Assembly (NCBI GenBank): GCA_965660635.1
Contig: CBFIAS010000050.1
Location: 1 to 10,055, forward strand
Source: UBA7374 sp965660635
Lineage (GTDB): Bacteria; Verrucomicrobiota; Verrucomicrobiia; Opitutales; Coraliomargaritaceae
Direction of reading: 5' to 3'
DNA: 10,055 nucleotides
Both the position numbers and the translations under genes were made by a program. The notes beneath the pieces are model-generated. The model saw only the letters and a list, made by a program, of their open reading frames with translations, did not search any database and was not told the DNA's origin. This document shows, one piece after another, positions 1-6,912 of the stretch. Every line of letters starts with the position of its first letter. Position 1 is the stretch's first letter.

Positions 1-1519
1 CCTGCTTCAGCCGGAAACGGAACGGATTCCGGTTGAGCAGTTCCTCGCTGTCGTAAAACAGCACGATGTTTTGCGGTTCGATTTTGTCTTCATCAGCGCC
101 TTCGTCAGTCAATCCCGGTATGCCGCGCAGCGTGGGATGATTAAGGCCGCGAGAAGGATCATGGACTTTGACATAGATATCGGTGATCAGCAGGTCGATT
201 TTGCAATCGAGCTCGATGCCGTACTCGGCGGCCTGCAGGGGCACGTCGTAAGGGTTCCAGAGAGCGAAGACCGGGTGCACATGGAGGCGGATCTTCGGCG
301 GCGTTTGAGTCGTTGCAGGCGGGATGGGCGGTCCTGCGGGCACGTCGTAGGGGGTGGCCTGCATATAAAATTGGATGCGGGCCAGCACCGGATGGAGCGG
401 CGGGCTTTCGACGACACCATCGGCGTTATAGTTTCCCGCGCGGGGCGTGACGATGCCCTTGTTGGAAGTGGGGGTTACCCAGCTGGCGAGTGCGGAATAG
501 AGGGGGGCAGACGGAGGTACTGGGTCGGCATCTTCGTTGATCGCAGCGTCTTCCCATAGTCGTTCGTTTTGCCAGGCTGTTGTCTCCCCGCGCAGCAGGG
601 GGGTGAGGTCCTGCTGGAGGGTTTCATTGACCGGATTGCTCAGAACGGCGGCGTGGTTGATCGCCAGGTCGGCGGGTGTTTCGGGGAGGGCGGCGAGGTG
701 CTCCAGTTGCGGGTTGGAGACGAGCCGGTCGCGGTCTTTGCTCCATGGGGAAGATGCTTCGGAGGAAAAGAAAAGTTCATCGGGAAAGTGCAGGGGGAGT
801 TGCATGGCGGCGGGATCCCGGAGGGTGGCGTCGTCCCCGTCGTCTTCGTGGTTGCGCAGATAGGGGGCGGCGCTCCCCGCGTCACGCACCCAGTAGGCGT
901 AGGCGGAAGTGCGTACACCGTCTTTTCGGACAGGGATTTTGGGCACTTTGACCGCTTGGGTCTCCGTGCGCACATCCGGGGTCGCCTCTCCGTAGATCTC
1001 ATAGCTCAACCGGCCAAATGAAACAGAATTGGCAATGGCATCTCTTGGCCTCGCGCCCGCCCCGCCTTCTCTAGCGCCGCCGCTGACCAGCCAGGCGATC
1101 GCGCTGTCCTGCTTGCTGACGGGGGCCATCGCCGGGGGATTCCCGTTGTTGTAGTGTTCCGGCAGTTCGTCAGCAGCCCATACGCCCGTCCAATAGAAGG
1201 CGCCTTCGGTGATGCCGTCGCCGCTTGGGCCGTTGCCGTCCGGAGTGTTTTCCAGCAGACTGGCGGGGGCCGTAACCTGTCCGTCCCGGCCGGCCCAGCG
1301 CTGGAGATCGCCGAGGGCAATTTGTACGCCCAGTTGGGCCGACAGCCTGGCCAACAGCCGGTGCCGGGTGATGGCGGCGTTGGAAGTCTCGACCCGGACG
1401 AGGGAAGCCAGCCCCATGACGACGAGGAGCATCAGCGCCATCAGGACCAGAGCGATGCTCAGGGCGTAGCCTTGTTTGGGCCGCGATGCAGGGTTGGGGC
1501 ATTGGAGTGAATGGGTCAC
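1..1519 (-). CDS. Pilin-like protein resembling Verru_Chthon cassette protein A (5' part, runs off window)
   Basis: An uninterrupted frame of about 506 codons reads leftward from a GTG at 1519 to the window edge, so the C-terminal part is missing. The N-terminus has a basic stretch, a Lys-Gln-Gly site at residues 15-17 and then a hydrophobic helix (about residues 18-40, rich in L, V, M and A). This is the layout of a type IV prepilin or pseudopilin leader. The Glu expected at mature position +5 is replaced by Ile, as in GspK/PilX-like minor components. The rest is a large soluble region with acidic and Pro-rich stretches and a WNPYDVPL motif near residue 421, which I recall as typical of the Verru_Chthon cassette protein A family. 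Members of that family often exceed 1000 residues and precede further prepilin-like genes, which would lie beyond the left edge. The start could also be a GTG three codons upstream (1528). Function is unknown; secretion or surface assembly is a guess. The family call comes from memory of motifs. Confidence 0.72.
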   Translation of the reverse strand, partial: MTHSLQCPNPASRPKQGYALSIALVLMALMLLVVMGLASLVRVETSNAAITRHRLLARLSAQLGVQIALGDLQRWAGRDGQVTAPASLLENTPDGNGPSGDGITEGAFYWTGVWAADELPEHYNNGNPPAMAPVSKQDSAIAWLVSGGAREGGAGARPRDAIANSVSFGRLSYEIYGEATPDVRTETQAVKVPKIPVRKDGVRTSAYAYWVRDAGSAAPYLRNHEDDGDDATLRDPAAMQLPLHFPDELFFSSEASSPWSKDRDRLVSNPQLEHLAALPETPADLAINHAAVLSNPVNETLQQDLTPLLRGETTAWQNERLWEDAAINEDADPVPPSAPLYSALASWVTPTSNKGIVTPRAGNYNADGVVESPPLHPVLARIQFYMQATPYDVPAGPPIPPATTQTPPKIRLHVHPVFALWNPYDVPLQAAEYGIELDCKIDLLITDIYVKVHDPSRGLNHPTLRGIPGLTDEGADEDKIEPQNIVLFYDSEELLNRNPFRFRLKQ

Positions 1520-1559
1520 GGCTCGCACGGATGGATCGAGTGGTTTTGCGATCCTGCGG

Positions 1560-1588
1560 ATTATCCGGCAATCCGGGCGAAGCCGCAA
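1560..1588 (-). promoter_or_regulatory. Candidate sigma-70 promoter for the leftward pilin-like gene
   Basis: On the minus strand, TTGCGG (1583-1588) lies 17 bp from GATAAT (1560-1565). The -10 matches the consensus at 5 of 6 positions and the -35 at 3 of 6. Transcription would start near 1553, giving a short leader of about 25-35 nt before the GTG starts at 1528/1519. The -10 sits inside a small inverted repeat (CGGATT 1557-1562 with AATCCG 1570-1575), which could be an operator. This is a by-eye consensus match only. Confidence 0.35.
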
Positions 1589-1601
1589 CAGGGGGCCTTG
1601 C

Positions 1602-1614
1602 TTGACAGTTGAAC
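1602..1614 (+). repeat. Left arm of a 13-bp inverted repeat
   Basis: TTGACAGTTGAAC here is the exact reverse complement of 2086-2098. The two arms bracket a 497-bp segment that contains all the tandem repeat modules of this intergenic region. The arm includes a perfect -35 hexamer (TTGACA), but no -10 lies 16-18 bp downstream, and it points away from the leftward gene. It could be an end of a decayed miniature element or paired binding sites. Confidence 0.6.
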
Positions 1615-1657
1615 GGGCGGGAGATGCCAGTGTGAACCGGACCTAGGGATTGGGTAC

Positions 1658-1781
1658 TGAGTGGCCCGCGAATGTACACGAATCGAGCGATACGAGCTGG
1701 CTTGTTGCCCGCTAAGATACGCGAAGGATCACGAATACGAGGCGGTCTTCTTCCCGCTAAGATACGCGAAGGGTCACGAAT
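1658..1781 (+). repeat. CGCGAA decamer-period repeat array, left block (three modules)
   Basis: Three modules start near 1663, 1707 and 1753, about 44-46 bp apart. The second and third share the core CCCGCTAAGATACGCGAAGG followed by (A/G)TCACGAAT; the first is more diverged. Within a module, three CGCGAA-like words (CGCGAA/GCTAA, CGCGAA, CACGAA) are spaced 10 bp apart, about one helical turn. The same module recurs at 1873-1902 and at 9892-9965. The leading 25 bp (1658-1682) match 9886-9910 with one mismatch. Confidence 0.85.
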
Positions 1782-1792
1782 AAGAGTTTTTT

Positions 1793-1869
1793 GCAGAATA
1801 ATCAGGAAGTGAACGTCGAACATCGAACGTGGAACGTCGAACTTTGAAGGAATAGTGCAGTGAGGGTGG
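1793..1869 (+). repeat. 77-bp perfect direct repeat, left copy
   Basis: This stretch is identical base for base to 9979-10055. It starts at GCAGAATAATCAGG, includes the heptamer array and ends in GTGCAGTGAGGGTGG. The right copy reaches the window edge, so the true repeat may be longer. The two copies lie 8186 bp apart in the same orientation and bracket the three-gene glucan operon completely. Confidence 0.97.
1809..1851 (+). repeat. CGAACGT heptamer array, left block
   Basis: Consecutive 7-bp units are variants of CGAACGT: CGAACAT, CGAACGT, GGAACGT, CGAACTT, ending in TGAAGGA and preceded by GTGAACGT. The array is the core of the 77-bp direct repeat. On the minus strand such arrays read through as spurious 'MFDV'-type peptides, so small reading frames here should not be called genes. 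Confidence 0.9.
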
Positions 1870-1872
1870 GCG

Positions 1873-1902
1873 GCCCGCGAAGATACGCGAAGGGTCACGA
1901 AT
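1873..1902 (+). repeat. Single CGCGAA decamer module downstream of the left heptamer array
   Basis: One full module reads GCCCGCGAAGATACGCGAAG followed by GGTCACGAAT, with the three CGCGAA/CACGAA words at 10-bp spacing. Together with the arrays before it, this shows an alternating order: decamer modules, heptamer array, decamer module. A decayed remnant sharing GAAGGGTCACG is seen again near 2064-2074. Confidence 0.85.
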
Positions 1903-2085
1903 CCGGCTTAGCACAGCGCTTTCAGCGGTTTATCATTCGGTTAGCGAGTTGTTGTTTTTCTCCTCTGTGTCCATCCGAGCAATCTGTGGATAAAGCTTCT
2001 CGCTGTTCCCGGTGGTTTAGTGCTCATCCTGGATTATTCTGCCATATTTCAGTGGTGCTGCATGAAGGGTCACGGAGCGGGAGAG

Positions 2086-2098
2086 GTTCAACTGTCAA
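2086..2098 (-). repeat. Right arm of the 13-bp inverted repeat
   Basis: GTTCAACTGTCAA is the exact reverse complement of 1602-1614. The match does not extend on either side. No clear target-site duplication is seen next to the arms. Confidence 0.6.
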
Positions 2099-2142
2099 AC
2101 AGGTAGAGTTTAGCGGTTTCTCAAAAAGTCCTGTAACAGAGT

Positions 2143-2151
2143 GGGGCAGAC
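2143..2151 (+). promoter_or_regulatory. Weak ribosome binding site for the double amylase gene
   Basis: GGGG at 2143-2146 is the only purine-rich block before the tandem ATG ATG at 2152 and 2155. Its spacing is 5 nt to the first ATG and 8 nt to the second, so the second Met may be the true start. An in-frame TAA at 2134-2136 rules out any start further upstream. Confidence 0.4.
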
Positions 2152-5100
2152 ATGATGAGAGCATTGAAGACACCGGGCATTTATATTGGCATTCCCTGGC
2201 GGATCGTCCTGCTGCTGGCGGCCTGCCGGATTCTATCGGGGGCTTCGCAGGCGCCGGACTTCAATTTGCCGGTCGACTTGTCCGGAGCGGGTGGATCCAC
2301 CCTGTGGCTGGCTCTGGACGCGGGGCAGGGGCCCGGCTCCAGCGTGGTGGACTTGCCCAAAGGGCACCGAGTCTTTCTGGCTTTCCAGGCGGATGTCGTT
2401 CTTGAACTGCGCGGCGGTTCGCTGGCGGGGGCGCGAGCTTACAAGGATTACCGTTGGCATACAATTCCACTAGAGGGCATCCGTCTCTCCCGCAAGGAAG
2501 GGCGCCTGCTTGTGCGTTTTGAGAAGTTGTCGAGTCCGGCAGAAACGCGCTCGGTGCAATGGTTCCGCACAACCGCTGACGGGATCGAAACCAAGGGGCA
2601 CGAGTACTTCAACCGTTCTACCGGAGGGGATGTTTATTTCCCGGCTTATTATCAGGTGGGGGCGGATGGCTCGCTGGAATTGCGCGGGCGCAACGGGGCA
2701 TTCGGAGTGAAGCCGCGCATTTACCAGATGCTTCCGCGTTTGTTTGGTAATGAGAACAATACACGAACAACCAATGGCACTCTGGCGGTGAACGGCACGG
2801 GAAAGTTCAGCGACCTGAGTTCGCGTGTTTTGGAAAAATTCCGCTCCGACGGGTTCACCCACATCTGGCTGACGGGCATCCTCCAGCAGGCGACGGCAAC
2901 CGACTACAGCGATTTGGACCAGCCAGCGGATGACCCGGACCTGCTCAAGGGCATTGCAGGCAGCCCTTATGCCATACGGGACTACTTTGATGTGTGTCCG
3001 GACTACGCCGACGATCCCGCGAAGCGGATCGAGGAGTTTCAGGCACTGGCGGCCCGGATGAAGGCGGCTGGACTCTCCCTGCTGATTGATTTCGTGCCCA
3101 ATCATGTGGCGCGCAGTTACTGGTCGGACATCCACCCCAAGCTGTCATTCGGGAGGAAGGACCGCTCCAAAGTATTTTTTCATCCCAAAAACAATTTCTT
3201 CTACCTGACTCCCGAGGTGGCCGAGGGAAGCGCTCCGCTGCGTCTGCCTTCTTCCGGGGGTCATGCGGCCGGGACATTCGGGAGGACAGACGGCCTCTTC
3301 GCACCGGAGCACCGCCTCGGGCGGGTGACGGGAAACAATGTGGTGAGTTGGGCGCCCTCGCGGGACGACTGGTACGAGACGGTGAAGCTGAATTACGGCT
3401 ACGACTTTTTGCACCCGGAGAACGAGCCGGAATATCCCTCGGCGGACACGCCGCGGAAACGGGTTCCGGATACTTGGTGGAAGATGGACGCGGTGATCGC
3501 CTACTGGCAGGGTCTAGGGGTGGATGGCTTCCGGGTGGACATGGCTCACATGGTGCCGCCGGAGTTTTGGAAATGGTTGATCTACCGGGCGAGGCAGCGC
3601 GAGGCGGGGGTCTTTTTCTGCGCCGAGGCGTACAATGACGACCCGGCGGGGGTGCGCAGCCGGGATCCGGTCTTCCTTGAGTCCGACGGCGTGTCGCTGC
3701 CGCTGCTCGACGCGGGGTTCAACGCGGTCTATGACGACAGCGGGTACGACGAGGCAAAGCATTTGATGGAGGGGACGGCCTGGGCGAACGACCTGGACGC
3801 GGCGGAGACGGACCTCGGCCCGTTTTTCTTTGATTGCGGCCTGCGCTACGTGGAGAACCACGACGAGGAGCGGGTGGCCCATCCGGAAAGCTGGGGTGGA
3901 CTGGGAATGGAAGCGGGACGTCCGGCGGCGGCCGCCTTGTTTGCGCTCTCCCGCGGGCCGGTCATGGTTTACCATGGACAGGAAGTGGGCGAGCCGGGGC
4001 TGGGGGAGGAGGGCTTTGGCGGGGAGGACCGGCGCACGACAATTTTCGACTACTGGTCCTTGCCGGAGTTGAACAAGTGGTGGAACAACGGCGCGGCTGA
4101 CGGGGCCGGGCTCTCACCGGATCAACGCGGTCTGCGGGCCTGGTATGTCCGCTTGCTGCGCTTGCTCGAGGAGCCGGCCTTCGCCCGGGGCAACACCCTC
4201 CTGCTCAACGCGGCCAACCGGGACAATCCCTTCTTCGGCAAGGTCGCCGATGCGGGGCCCTCCGGCCGCTGGCTGCAGGCCTTCCTGCGGAGTGATCCGG
4301 AGAGCGGTTCGCACTATCTTGTGACGGTTAATTTTCATTCGAGTGCGGTACTACGTCATTTGCGCGTGCGACTTTCAGAATCCGCTACTGCAGCGCTTCG
4401 CCTGAATGAGCATCCGGATGGTTGGCTGATTCTACGGGATCGTCTTGCCGGGGGGGATGTACCACCGCAGGCTTTGCGGGTTGCCGATGTTCTTCAGGAG
4501 GGGATTTACCTGAAAGAAATCGCTTCGTTGAACGCCGGTTTATGGGAGTTGCAGATCATGGAGCAACCGCCTGCGGAAGCGGTGCAATATGAAGGACTTC
4601 CCAAGGGGGATGTATTTATCGGTGCCCCTCCGGTACAGCGCCTCAAAGCCGGAGCCGAATTCAGTCTGGACCTGCGGCGCTTTGGCAACCCCGGCGAGAC
4701 CCACCGCTTTGCCGTTGGCGCGGTCGATGGGGTCGAGGCCACTGTGGATCGCCTGAACCACCGGCTCGATATTTCCGTCGATCCCGCCGCCTCGGGCCTG
4801 AAGAAGCTACCGCTGCTCCTTAAGCCCTGGTCAAAGCCGGGCAAGACGATGAAGAGCAGCCTTCTGCTGGCGATCGAGCCGGTTCACAGACACTCGTTCC
4901 GGCTCGACGGATACCCCGACGCCGCGGAGGTTTTCCTGGCTGGCGAGTTCAACTCCTGGAGCACTTCGGCCCACCCGCTTGTCCAGGGGCCCGGGGGCTG
5001 GAGCCTGGAATTGCCCCTCGATGCGGGCACCTACCGCTACAAGTTTGTCATCGACGGCACATGGATGGCTGACCTGCAAAACCGGGATATGGAACCGGAC

Positions 5101-6912
5101 GGGCAGGGGGGCTATAACAGCATCCTCCGGGTGGGCGGGGGCGCTCCACCTGCTCCGCCCGCCACCCTCTATCTGGACGAGGCGGACGAGAAAACACTTG
5201 CTGTGCACTCCGACCGGCACCTGGCCAAGGTCCTCGCCCAGGCGCTGCCGAAGAGCGGCGGCACGATCTCCCTGCCGGTTGAAACCTCCGGCAAGCGGGC
5301 AGCAGTCTACTTCGCTAAAAAAAATCCTGCCGGCACCTTGATCCGGGTTGTGGCTGAGGATGAAGACGGGCAGGTCGGGCTGCCGGCGATTGCCTATGCG
5401 GGCGGGCCATCGGGCGACATCCGTCGTGATGACATCATTTATTATGCTTTCACGGACCGGTTTCTCGACGGGAATCCGGCTAATAGCGCACCAGTTGACA
5501 ACGGGGAAGTACTCCCTGCGGCGAACTACCTTGGTGGCGACTTCGAGGGCATCACGCAGAAAATTGAGGCGGGCTATTTTGAATCGCTGGGGGCAAACGT
5601 CATCTGGCTGGCTCCCTTGAACCGCAACCCCGACGGCGCCTGGCAGGAGTACCTGGAGCCGCATCGTCATTATACCGGCTATCACGGCTACTGGCCGGTA
5701 GATCGTTTCGGGGTGGAACCGCGCTTTGGCGGAGAGGACGCCTTGCGCGACTTGGTCGACGCGGCACGTGAAAAGGGCATGAAGATCATCGCCGACCTTG
5801 TGCTCAAGCACGTGCATGCAGAAAACCCGGTTTTTCAATCCAGGCCAGACCTCTTCGGAAAGCTCGAACTGGAGGATGGCAGCCGCAACCTGCGCCGCTG
5901 GGATGACAAGCCCTACACCACCTGGTTTGAACCCTTCCTGCCGGCCTACGACTTCCGGAATCCGGAGACGATTCGTTTTCTACTGGAGGATTCAATCCAC
6001 TGGATGAAAGAGTATGGCCTGGATGGCTACCGGCTCGATGCGGTGAAGCACATCCGGCCGGATTTCTGGTGGCGTTTCCGGACTCGTATGCGGGACGCTT
6101 TTCCTGAGCAGAACGGCTATTTCGTGGGCGAGACTTTTCTCGACCGCGAGGGGATTTCCGCCGTGGTCGGGCCAAACATGCTGGATGGCCAGTTTGACTT
6201 TCCATTGTACGATGTTCTCGTTCCCTGTTTTGCCCAAGGGGTCGGCGGCTTTGGAGAATTGGAGTCTGCCTTGCGCCAATCCGAACTGGCTTACGGGCGC
6301 ACGGCTCTCATGTCGCCACTCGTGGGCAATCACGACAAGCCGCGCTTCATGGCCTATGCCGACGGTGACTTGCCCGATCCGGACGAAGCCGATGAGGAGG
6401 AGGTCGGCTGGAAGAAGCAACTTCAGGTGGACGATGTGGCGGCCTATGAGAAGCTGAAGCTGGCCTTTACCTTCATCTTTACCATCGATGGCGTGCCCAT
6501 GCTCTACTACGGGGACGAGATCGGGATGACCGGCGCGGGCGATCCGGACAACCGGCGAAGGATGCGTTTCGGCGACGCGGTGGGCACGGAGGGGCAATCC
6601 GTGCGGGAGCACGTTTCTTTACTCGCTCATGCCAGGAGGGAGCATCCCGCTCTCTACATGGGCAGTCGCCGGGTACTGCTGGCCGAGTCGGACCGCTATG
6701 CCTACGTGCGTGCTTATGGCGCAGACCGTGTTCTGGTCTTGTTCAACCGGGGCGGGGGTGAGGCGCGCTTCGACTTGTACCTGGAGCCGGAAATCGGAAG
6801 CGGCCTGCTGGAAGATGTCCTCGGGGGCGGAGCCATCCAGGTGGATGGTGGCCGTGCGACGGTATCCCTCGGGCCGATGCGCTCGGCAGTCTACATTTTG
6901 CAAGATGACTGA
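2152..6912 (+). CDS. Exported double-headed alpha-amylase: GH13 - CBM48-like - GH13, probable lipoprotein
   Basis: This 1586-residue protein should hydrolyse alpha-1,4 (possibly also alpha-1,6) bonds in starch or glycogen outside the cytoplasm. The export signal (residues 1-25) ends in a lipobox-like LAAC (Cys25). A beta-rich domain of unknown type follows (about 35-150). The first GH13 barrel (about 187-650) has region I DFVPNH (313-318), nucleophile Asp463 in GFRVDMAH, acid/base Glu492 and stabiliser Asp571 in ENHDEE. A beta-sandwich follows (about 700-900), then an AMPK/CBM48-type glucan-binding domain (about 912-995; FLAGEFNSW, YRYKFVIDG). An E-set-like linker (about 1004-1085) leads to the second GH13 barrel (about 1090-1500) with Asp1296, Glu1327 and Asp1395. 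Region I of this barrel reads DLVLKH, with Lys1219 where Asn is usual. Typical single amylases have 450-700 residues, so this looks like a fusion of two enzymes. Its stop overlaps malQ by 8 bp. GH13 membership is certain; exact specificity is not. Confidence 0.95.
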   Translation: MMRALKTPGIYIGIPWRIVLLLAACRILSGASQAPDFNLPVDLSGAGGSTLWLALDAGQGPGSSVVDLPKGHRVFLAFQADVVLELRGGSLAGARAYKDYRWHTIPLEGIRLSRKEGRLLVRFEKLSSPAETRSVQWFRTTADGIETKGHEYFNRSTGGDVYFPAYYQVGADGSLELRGRNGAFGVKPRIYQMLPRLFGNENNTRTTNGTLAVNGTGKFSDLSSRVLEKFRSDGFTHIWLTGILQQATATDYSDLDQPADDPDLLKGIAGSPYAIRDYFDVCPDYADDPAKRIEEFQALAARMKAAGLSLLIDFVPNHVARSYWSDIHPKLSFGRKDRSKVFFHPKNNFFYLTPEVAEGSAPLRLPSSGGHAAGTFGRTDGLFAPEHRLGRVTGNNVVSWAPSRDDWYETVKLNYGYDFLHPENEPEYPSADTPRKRVPDTWWKMDAVIAYWQGLGVDGFRVDMAHMVPPEFWKWLIYRARQREAGVFFCAEAYNDDPAGVRSRDPVFLESDGVSLPLLDAGFNAVYDDSGYDEAKHLMEGTAWANDLDAAETDLGPFFFDCGLRYVENHDEERVAHPESWGGLGMEAGRPAAAALFALSRGPVMVYHGQEVGEPGLGEEGFGGEDRRTTIFDYWSLPELNKWWNNGAADGAGLSPDQRGLRAWYVRLLRLLEEPAFARGNTLLLNAANRDNPFFGKVADAGPSGRWLQAFLRSDPESGSHYLVTVNFHSSAVLRHLRVRLSESATAALRLNEHPDGWLILRDRLAGGDVPPQALRVADVLQEGIYLKEIASLNAGLWELQIMEQPPAEAVQYEGLPKGDVFIGAPPVQRLKAGAEFSLDLRRFGNPGETHRFAVGAVDGVEATVDRLNHRLDISVDPAASGLKKLPLLLKPWSKPGKTMKSSLLLAIEPVHRHSFRLDGYPDAAEVFLAGEFNSWSTSAHPLVQGPGGWSLELPLDAGTYRYKFVIDGTWMADLQNRDMEPDGQGGYNSILRVGGGAPPAPPATLYLDEADEKTLAVHSDRHLAKVLAQALPKSGGTISLPVETSGKRAAVYFAKKNPAGTLIRVVAEDEDGQVGLPAIAYAGGPSGDIRRDDIIYYAFTDRFLDGNPANSAPVDNGEVLPAANYLGGDFEGITQKIEAGYFESLGANVIWLAPLNRNPDGAWQEYLEPHRHYTGYHGYWPVDRFGVEPRFGGEDALRDLVDAAREKGMKIIADLVLKHVHAENPVFQSRPDLFGKLELEDGSRNLRRWDDKPYTTWFEPFLPAYDFRNPETIRFLLEDSIHWMKEYGLDGYRLDAVKHIRPDFWWRFRTRMRDAFPEQNGYFVGETFLDREGISAVVGPNMLDGQFDFPLYDVLVPCFAQGVGGFGELESALRQSELAYGRTALMSPLVGNHDKPRFMAYADGDLPDPDEADEEEVGWKKQLQVDDVAAYEKLKLAFTFIFTIDGVPMLYYGDEIGMTGAGDPDNRRRMRFGDAVGTEGQSVREHVSLLAHARREHPALYMGSRRVLLAESDRYAYVRAYGADRVLVLFNRGGGEARFDLYLEPEIGSGLLEDVLGGGAIQVDGGRATVSLGPMRSAVYILQDD
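5317..5324 (+). other. A8 tract inside the double amylase gene (possible slippage site)
   Basis: Eight consecutive A residues encode Lys1056-Lys1057 and the start of Asn1058, in the linker between the binding domain and the second GH13 barrel. One base lost or gained here reaches a stop within about 5-15 codons (TGA at 5339-5341 after a one-base loss). Transcriptional slippage would therefore give a protein with only the first catalytic domain plus the binding domain. The tract is visible; slippage is speculation. Confidence 0.3.

Larger units (their letters stand above)
1520..2151. other. Divergent intergenic region (632 bp) with repeats and no gene
   Basis: The space between the leftward pilin-like gene and the rightward operon holds a candidate leftward promoter (1560-1588), the inverted-repeat arms (1602-1614, 2086-2098) and the tandem repeats (1658-1902). 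It also holds a TG-rich stretch at 1960-2001 (words CTCTGTGT, CCATCC, AATCTGTGGATAAA) that looks like another dispersed repeat type. Reading frames crossing the region translate repeat DNA and have no plausible start context. I found no convincing rightward promoter by eye between 1903 and 2151, though the operon's promoter should lie here. A 9-bp palindrome, CTGTAACAG (2131-2139), sits 12 nt before the amylase start and is a possible but unsupported operator. Confidence 0.7.

Noticed and set aside
71..1021. Plus-strand frames of 150-162 codons at the left end
   Set aside because: They oppose the continuous leftward pilin-like frame, are Arg/Gly-rich with no domain, and one overlaps the other.
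1602..1630. TTGACA at 1602-1607 as a rightward promoter
   Set aside because: No TATAAT-like hexamer lies 16-18 bp downstream and the next rightward gene starts more than 500 bp away. The match is better explained as part of the inverted repeat.
1170..1898. 242-codon minus-strand frame starting in the repeat block
   Set aside because: Its first half is translated decamer and heptamer repeat DNA (MFDV and IRDPSRILAG-like strings). Its second half lies in the wrong frame of the pilin-like gene, which has a better start and a clear membrane leader.
1658..1902. CRISPR array
   Set aside because: The repeats are short-period and degenerate, and the segments between modules are short and partly conserved rather than unique spacers. 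No cas gene is present.
2023..2043. TATTCT near 2036-2041 as the -10 of the operon promoter
   Set aside because: The sequence 16-17 bp upstream matches the -35 consensus at only two or three positions, so I do not call it.
4831..5838. 335-codon antisense frame inside the amylase gene
   Set aside because: It lies opposite conserved CBM48-like and GH13 sequence. Long antisense frames are expected in GC-rich genes with strong third-position bias, and it shows no recognisable domain or start context.
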